Source: UBA4085 sp964556755 (GTDB lineage Bacteria; Acidobacteriota; Aminicenantia; Aminicenantales; UBA4085). Taken from it: DNA of 64,000 nt. Below are positions 59,882 through 64,000 of the stretch, one piece after another. The DNA lies in assembly GCA_964556755.1 (NCBI GenBank), contig CAZKXI010000008.1, positions 62,001-126,000 on the forward strand. Direction: 5' to 3'. The notes beneath the pieces were generated by a model that saw only the letters and a list, made by a program, of their open reading frames with translations, ran no database searches and was not told the DNA's origin. Position 1 is the stretch's first letter. Each line of letters starts with the position of its first letter. Position numbers and translations under genes: made by a program.

Positions 59882-61189
59882 ATGCCTAAATATTTTGCCT
59901 CCTCCCCGGTCCGTCTGGCGGCCGTGACTCTCCTCGTCCTGGGGCTTGTCGGCGCGGCCCTGGCCGCTCCCGCACAGGAAGATGATGCTGCGGCCCTGTT
60001 GCGACAGGCTGATGGCTACTACGCCAAGGGCGACTACCGGCTGGCGATCGGAACCTACCTCGAGGCCGCAGCCCTGTCGCGCACCCGCTTGACCCAATCG
60101 GCGGCCTATTTCGGCCTGGCCGTATGCTACTTCTACGAGAGAGACATGGCCAGCTCGGTCAAGTGGATGAGGCAGACGGCCCAGGTCGATCCGAACAAGG
60201 AGATCTCCGAGTCGTTCTACCCGAAGGCCCTCGTCGACCTCTATCGGTCGGTGCGCGATGAGGTCAAAGCCAAAGGGCTTCCGGCCGGAGAGTCGGCGGC
60301 CGTCGCGGAGCCCGAGCGCCCCGCCGCGAAAGCCGCGCAGCCCCCTCCGGCGGGAGGAGAGCGCGTTCAAGAGGATCCCTCCCGCATAGAAAGCTTCGGG
60401 GACGCTCCGCCTCCCAAGCCGAGGCAAACATCCCGTCAGGATCTGGAGCCGTCGCCCCTGTCGCTGGCCGATCTCTTCAAGGGCGGCCACTGGGAGATCA
60501 ACGTCCATGCCGGGAGCTGGACCATCGATCCCGTCCTGGGCTTGTTCAAGGGGCGGCTCCTCGACGAGCTGAGCGAAGAGCTCCAGATCCAGATGGTCAA
60601 GAAGCTGGGTCAGACCTACTCCGGACTGGTTAAAGCGGTCTACACCCCGAGCCTGGAGCTGGACTCGGGCGGCGGCAACTACGGCTTGGAGCTCCGCTAC
60701 TACAACCGCGGCTGGGCCGGCACCTTCAGCTTCGGCGTCTCGATCGAGAAGACCCGCATCCGGCTGGCCATGGACGGCTCAGCCGAGCAGACCTTCACCA
60801 GCGGGGCCAAAGCCTCGGCCGAGGCGACCGCGGCCTTGGAGACCTCGCCCCTGTCGACCAACTTCGGCTTCCGCTGGGAGCTGGGCCGGGGGCGCCTGAA
60901 GCCCTTCATCAGCCTCGGCTTCGGCTTCGCCTCGTTCAGCGGGACGGCCACCTACGCCTACTCCGGGACCTATCAGCTGGGAACGATCCAGGACTCCTTC
61001 TCCGACGAGGACACCCAGACCTTCGAGGAGCTTTCGGAGAGCATCGACTTCGCCATTCCCAAGAACATCATCATCCTCCAGCTCGGGCTGGGCTTGAAGC
61101 TGGACATCCTCAAGAGCCTGTCCCTGCTCGGCGAAGCTGGGATCTGGGACGGCCTGCTGCTGCGCGGCGGCCTCGCCTACCGCTTCTGA
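59882..61189 (+). CDS. TPR and outer-membrane barrel-like secreted protein
   Basis: 435-residue exported protein with signal peptide (VRLAAVTLLVLGLVGAALAA). Residues about 35-120 resemble TPR repeats (ALLRQADGYYAKGDYRLAIG, YFGLAVCYFYERDMASSVKW). A Pro/Ala/Glu-rich linker (about 130-185) leads into a 250-residue beta domain ending LLRGGLAYRF with a terminal Phe and alternating strand pattern (SPLSTNFGFRWELGRGRLKP, FISLGFGFASFSGT). This arrangement suits a protein with a periplasmic TPR part and a membrane barrel. Function unknown. The SRP RNA starts about 17 bases after the stop. Confidence 0.72.
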   Translation: MPKYFASSPVRLAAVTLLVLGLVGAALAAPAQEDDAAALLRQADGYYAKGDYRLAIGTYLEAAALSRTRLTQSAAYFGLAVCYFYERDMASSVKWMRQTAQVDPNKEISESFYPKALVDLYRSVRDEVKAKGLPAGESAAVAEPERPAAKAAQPPPAGGERVQEDPSRIESFGDAPPPKPRQTSRQDLEPSPLSLADLFKGGHWEINVHAGSWTIDPVLGLFKGRLLDELSEELQIQMVKKLGQTYSGLVKAVYTPSLELDSGGGNYGLELRYYNRGWAGTFSFGVSIEKTRIRLAMDGSAEQTFTSGAKASAEATAALETSPLSTNFGFRWELGRGRLKPFISLGFGFASFSGTATYAYSGTYQLGTIQDSFSDEDTQTFEELSESIDFAIPKNIIILQLGLGLKLDILKSLSLLGEAGIWDGLLLRGGLAYRF

Positions 61190-61195
61190 TTGGGC

Positions 61196-61201
61196 TATAA
61201 T
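61196..61201 (+). promoter_or_regulatory. -10 box of the SRP RNA promoter
   Basis: A consensus TATAAT at 61196-61201 lies in the near-palindrome GGGCTATAATAGCCC; transcription would start near 61207. The -35 region (about 61173-61178) has no good match, so another element may compensate. Confidence 0.5.
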
Positions 61202-61205
61202 AGCC

Positions 61206-61480
61206 CCTCGGCCGTGCTAGACGGGGAGCCAGCGGTGCCCTGTAACCCACAACCCGCTACAGTGGGGTCGATGCCCCAGCCGAGGCCGGGCCTTTTCCGA
61301 AGGCGTCTCCGAAAGCGGCGCTGACGGCGGGGCCCCGGGCGAAGCGCCGCCCGCCAACCCCGCCAGGACCGGAAGGGAGCAACGGTAACGGGAGGGCGTC
61401 TTGTGCGCCGGGTCACTCCGCCCGAGCCGGCTCCGGAGTCAGCGCGGGGAGGGAACGGTCGAAGCGGGGCGCACGGCCGT
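61206..61480 (+). ncRNA. ffs: Signal recognition particle RNA, long bacterial type
   Basis: The 5' part (61206-61292) reads as the Alu domain: cctcggc / gccgagg arms (about 61206-61212 and 61277-61283), with gtgctagacggggag and the ggtgccctgtaaccc loop motif. The S-domain apex is ccaggaccggaagggagca at about 61360-61380, the conserved SRP motif with GGAA tetraloop and flanking CAGG / AGCA internal loop. Complementary flanks (gcgctgac at 61336-61343 with gtcagcgc at about 61438-61445) extend the rod. The total is near 270 nt, the size of the Bacillus-type SRP RNA. Both ends are approximate. The RNA joins the Ffh protein to target nascent membrane and secreted proteins. Confidence 0.85.
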
Positions 61481-61563
61481 TTCTCATCTCCTTTCAGCTT
61501 TTCCGGCGCTCCCGAGGCGGCCCGTTCCGGGAAGCTCCCCCGCGCCGGAGCCCGCCCTCCCCT

Positions 61564-61592
61564 TTGGCGAATTCCCCCGACATCGGTATAAT
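61564..61592 (+). promoter_or_regulatory. Promoter of the M24B peptidase gene
   Basis: TTGGCG at 61564-61569 and TATAAT at 61587-61592 have a 17-base spacer, about 32 bases before the ATG at 61624. Confidence 0.65.
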
Positions 61593-61623
61593 CCCGCCGT
61601 AGCTTGCGGAAATGGAGAAGCGC

Positions 61624-63036
61624 ATGAAGCGGCGATGGATCGTTCCGGGCGGACTGCTGCTCCTCGCGGTCGGGGTCCATGTCCTGGCGGCGTCCCCTCT
61701 TCTCTTCGAGCGGGCCGAGTACGCCGCAAGGCGCGGCAGGCTGTTGGACCGGATCAACGACGGGGTTGCCGTCATCCAGGGCGCGGCGGCTTCCGCCTCC
61801 GACCGGGCCTTTCGACAAAGCCACGATTTCGCCTATCTCACGGGAGTCGAAATTCCCGGCGCCGTCCTCGTCCTCGACGGCACCCGGCGGGAGAGCGTCC
61901 TTTTCTTCAGCATGAGCGAGAAAGAGGCGGAGGGGGAAGGGCTCCCGATCGAGATCGTCCGAAGCCCCAGGGAGGCCACGGGGATCGACCGGGTTCTTCC
62001 GGCCGAACAGCTCGGCGCGTTTCTGGAGGGGATGAGCCGGCGCGTCCGGGTGTTCTACACTCCGTTCAAGCCGGAGGAGATCGGCCCCGAGAACAGCAAC
62101 GAGAAGCTCAGCGTCCTGCAGAGGACGATGACCCTCAATCCCTGGGACGGCCGGTTGACCCGGGAGCTGCAGCTCGTCAGGCAGCTGCGCGACAAGTTTC
62201 CCCAGGTGGATGTCCGGGACTGCTCGGCTCTCGTCTGGGATCTGCGCAAAATCAAGTCGCCCGCCGAGATCGCGATCCTGCGCCAAGCCGGCCGCATCGG
62301 GGTCCTGGCCCATAGCGCCCTGATCCAGACGACCCGCCCCGGCCTGTCGGAGAAGGCTCTGGAGGCCGTCTTCGAGTTCGTCTGCCGCCGGGAAGGGGCG
62401 GCGGACATGGCTTACGCGCCCATTCTGATGTCCGGGAAAAACCATGCCTTCGGGCACTACCACGCCTATGACCGGACCTTGAAGGCCGGGGACATCGTCA
62501 TCTTGGACGCCGGCCCCGACTACGCCGACTATCGCGTGGATATCTCGACGACGTTCCCGGCATCAGGCGTCTTCAGCCCCCGCCAGAAGGAGCTCTACGA
62601 GGCGGCCCTGGCCGTTCGGGATGTCTGTCTTCGGAATTACCGCCCCGGGGTCACCTTCAAACAGGTGGGGGCCGCGGTCGAGGCCATGCTCAAGGAGAGG
62701 AAGCTCGACCGGTTCGCCCAGGATTTCCGCGGCATCGTCCGCTACGGCGGCTACAACCATATGGTCGGCCTGGCCACGCATGACGCCATGGGAACGTTCG
62801 CCGGACCGGACGAGGTCCTGGCGCCCGGATATGTCTTCGCCTGCGACATCCAGCTCTTCCGCCTCGAGGAGGAGATCGGCATTCGGATCGAGGACACCGT
62901 GGCCATCACCGAGAAGGGGTGCGAAAACCTCTCGCCCGGCGCTCCCCGGACGGTCGCTGAAATCGAGGCTCTGATGAAGGGCCGCGGACTTCTCCAAATC
63001 GCCGATGGTGCGTCCCCGACGTCAGGAGGAAGGTAA
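61624..63036 (+). CDS. Secreted M24B-family Xaa-Pro aminopeptidase-like protein
   Basis: 470-residue exported protein with a signal-like N-terminus (WIVPGGLLLLAVGVHVLAAS). The N-terminal creatinase-type domain covers about 30-190, followed by the pita-bread peptidase domain with metal ligands: Asp pair in VILDAGPDYADYRVDI, His in YNHMVGLATHD, and Glu in GIRIEDTVAI. The other expected ligand is usually Glu in an EPG-type motif, but here the aligned segment reads FACDIQLFRLEEE with Asp instead. ATG 61624 with GGAG six bases upstream is preferred to ATG 61612. The M1 peptidase gene follows 4 bases later, so the two form a peptidase operon. Confidence 0.8.
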   Translation: MKRRWIVPGGLLLLAVGVHVLAASPLLFERAEYAARRGRLLDRINDGVAVIQGAAASASDRAFRQSHDFAYLTGVEIPGAVLVLDGTRRESVLFFSMSEKEAEGEGLPIEIVRSPREATGIDRVLPAEQLGAFLEGMSRRVRVFYTPFKPEEIGPENSNEKLSVLQRTMTLNPWDGRLTRELQLVRQLRDKFPQVDVRDCSALVWDLRKIKSPAEIAILRQAGRIGVLAHSALIQTTRPGLSEKALEAVFEFVCRREGAADMAYAPILMSGKNHAFGHYHAYDRTLKAGDIVILDAGPDYADYRVDISTTFPASGVFSPRQKELYEAALAVRDVCLRNYRPGVTFKQVGAAVEAMLKERKLDRFAQDFRGIVRYGGYNHMVGLATHDAMGTFAGPDEVLAPGYVFACDIQLFRLEEEIGIRIEDTVAITEKGCENLSPGAPRTVAEIEALMKGRGLLQIADGASPTSGGR

Positions 63037-63040
63037 GACC

Positions 63041-64000
63041 ATGAGAAAAGCGGCCCTCATCGCCACGCTGGTCCTGGCGGCGGCCCTGCCGTCATTTGGC
63101 CAGGCCGTGGACTGGTCCAAGAAGACGCTCCAATCCGAGCGCAGCCGCGCCTATGACGCCCGCCACTACCTGGTCAAGATCAAGCTCGACCTCGACCAGA
63201 AGGCCTTCGAGGGCGCCGCCACGATCACGGTGGCGTCGTTGCGGGAGAGCTTAGAGGTCTGCGTCCTGGACGCGGAGGAGATGGCGGTGACATCCGTCCT
63301 CAGCGACGACGGCCGGCCCCTGGTCTTCGAGCAGACGGATAAGAATCTCTCCGTCCGCCTGCCGCGGCCCTACCGCTTCGGGGAGGAGACCTCGTTCACC
63401 TGCTTCTACCATGGCCGGGATCCGAAGATCGGCCTGAAGTTCGTGCGCGAGACAGCCGACAACCCCCAAATCGTCTACTCGGACTCGTTTCCCGAGAACG
63501 TCCATCACTGGTTCCCCTGCTTCGACTATCCCAACGACAAGGTCACCAACGAGATCGTGGCTACGGTCAAGGCCGGGCTCAAAGTGGCGGCCAACGGCAG
63601 GCTCGTCAGCGTGATCGAGGATAAGGCGGCCGGGACGGTGACGTTCCATTGGTCGCAGGATCTGCCCCATTCGACGTACCTCATCTTTCTGGCGGCGGCG
63701 CCCTACGTCATCGTCCGGGATTCCTACGGGACGTTGCCGGTCAATTACTGGGTCTACCCGAAGGACGAGGCCAAGGCCAAGCCGACCTACGGGAAGACGC
63801 CGAAGATGATCGAGTTCTTCAACCGGATCTACGGCTACGACTATCCCTGGCAAAAGTACGACCAGGTCTCGGTGCCGTCCGGCGGGGGAGCCGAGAGCAC
63901 CTCGGCCACGGCCATGACCCATCGGATCATGGTCGACGAGAAAGGCGAGCCTGATTTCCCGGCCATCGGCATCGTCTCCCACGAGCTGGCCCACCAGTGG
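63041..64000 (+). CDS. M1-family metallopeptidase, N-terminal part
   Basis: Open frame from ATG 63041 to the window end: 320 codons, partial. A signal peptide (KAALIATLVLAAALPSFGQ) and the N-terminal beta domain (YDARHYLVKIKLDLDQKAFE, NVHHWFPCFDYPNDKVTNEI) are visible. The exopeptidase motif normally GGAMEN appears here as GGGAES, retaining Glu but not Met or Asn. The last residues are IVSHELAHQW, the HExxH zinc motif, so the catalytic Glu and both His are present; the third zinc ligand lies beyond the window. Strong AGGAGGAAGG ribosome-binding site. Probably a secreted aminopeptidase. Confidence 0.85.
   Translation, partial: MRKAALIATLVLAAALPSFGQAVDWSKKTLQSERSRAYDARHYLVKIKLDLDQKAFEGAATITVASLRESLEVCVLDAEEMAVTSVLSDDGRPLVFEQTDKNLSVRLPRPYRFGEETSFTCFYHGRDPKIGLKFVRETADNPQIVYSDSFPENVHHWFPCFDYPNDKVTNEIVATVKAGLKVAANGRLVSVIEDKAAGTVTFHWSQDLPHSTYLIFLAAAPYVIVRDSYGTLPVNYWVYPKDEAKAKPTYGKTPKMIEFFNRIYGYDYPWQKYDQVSVPSGGGAESTSATAMTHRIMVDEKGEPDFPAIGIVSHELAHQW

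Noticed and set aside
1..64000. CRISPR arrays, tRNA, rRNA, phage or transposase genes
   Set aside because: No regularly spaced repeats, cloverleaf, ribosomal RNA segments, integrase or transposase were seen on reading both strands.

Overview
The window is GC-rich, densely coded DNA from a diderm bacterium. Support for an outer membrane: several predicted outer-membrane barrels, many Sec-type secreted enzymes, a Tat substrate and system II cytochrome c maturation genes. Protein families common in Acidobacteriota and Candidatus Aminicenantes (OP8) recur: a VWFA-related acidobacterial-type protein, a DUF6599 protein, a DUF5107-TPR protein, a sulfatase-like protein fused to TPRs, and several secreted peptidases. 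The best guess is an Aminicenantes-like bacterium living on proteins and glycans; this is inferred from gene content only.

Layout. 1-2.07 kb (minus): a partial polytopic membrane protein and a barrel. 2.1-3.2 kb: mnmA. 3.3-8.7 kb: a copper module (CsoR operator, csoR, copA, two small coupled ORFs, then a double-YHS protein) running into thiM-thiE. 8.7-11.3 kb (minus): an Rrf2 regulator overlapping resB-ccsB. 11.4-17.5 kb: a compact operon of iorA-iorB, an ADP-forming acyl-CoA synthetase and an SthA/Lpd-like flavoprotein, which fits fermentation of aromatic amino acids to aryl acids with ATP formation. 17.6-26.1 kb: GH2 glycosidase, DUF2207, DUF6599, DUF362 (Tat), FmdB zinc ribbon and VWFA-related proteins. 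26.1-33.4 kb: housekeeping genes (efpL, UvrD/PcrA helicase, rmuC, GIY-YIG-like, yggS, dgt). 33.4-41.3 kb: UshA-like phosphoesterase, DUF5107-TPR protein, a small duplicated secreted protein and transketolase. 41.3-43.9 kb (minus): a barrel and a repeat-rich surface protein. 44-48.1 kb: sulfatase-like-TPR, GlcD-type flavoprotein, tandem ACT protein. 48.2-54.4 kb (minus): alpha/beta-hydrolase-beta-lactamase fusion, a small membrane protein and a large M14 peptidase. 54.6-64 kb: amidohydrolase, membrane protein, GH35 beta-galactosidase (minus), DUF4256, YugP-type metalloprotease (minus), TPR-barrel protein, SRP RNA, M24B peptidase and the start of an M1 aminopeptidase.

Non-coding highlights. Two copies of a roughly 200-bp element with terminal inverted repeats lie in opposite orientation at 3281-3492 and 19420-19605 and share a 37-base identical block; they look like a MITE-type repeat family. 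A near-perfect CsoR operator sits inside the csoR promoter. A run of 18 T lies between possible -35 and -10 boxes upstream of the VWFA-related gene. A long SRP RNA with Alu and S domains occupies 61.2-61.5 kb. Recognisable TTGACN-17-TATAAT-like promoters are frequent, and several start codons overlap the preceding stop as GTGA or ATGA.

No CRISPR array, tRNA, rRNA, phage or complete insertion sequence was seen.
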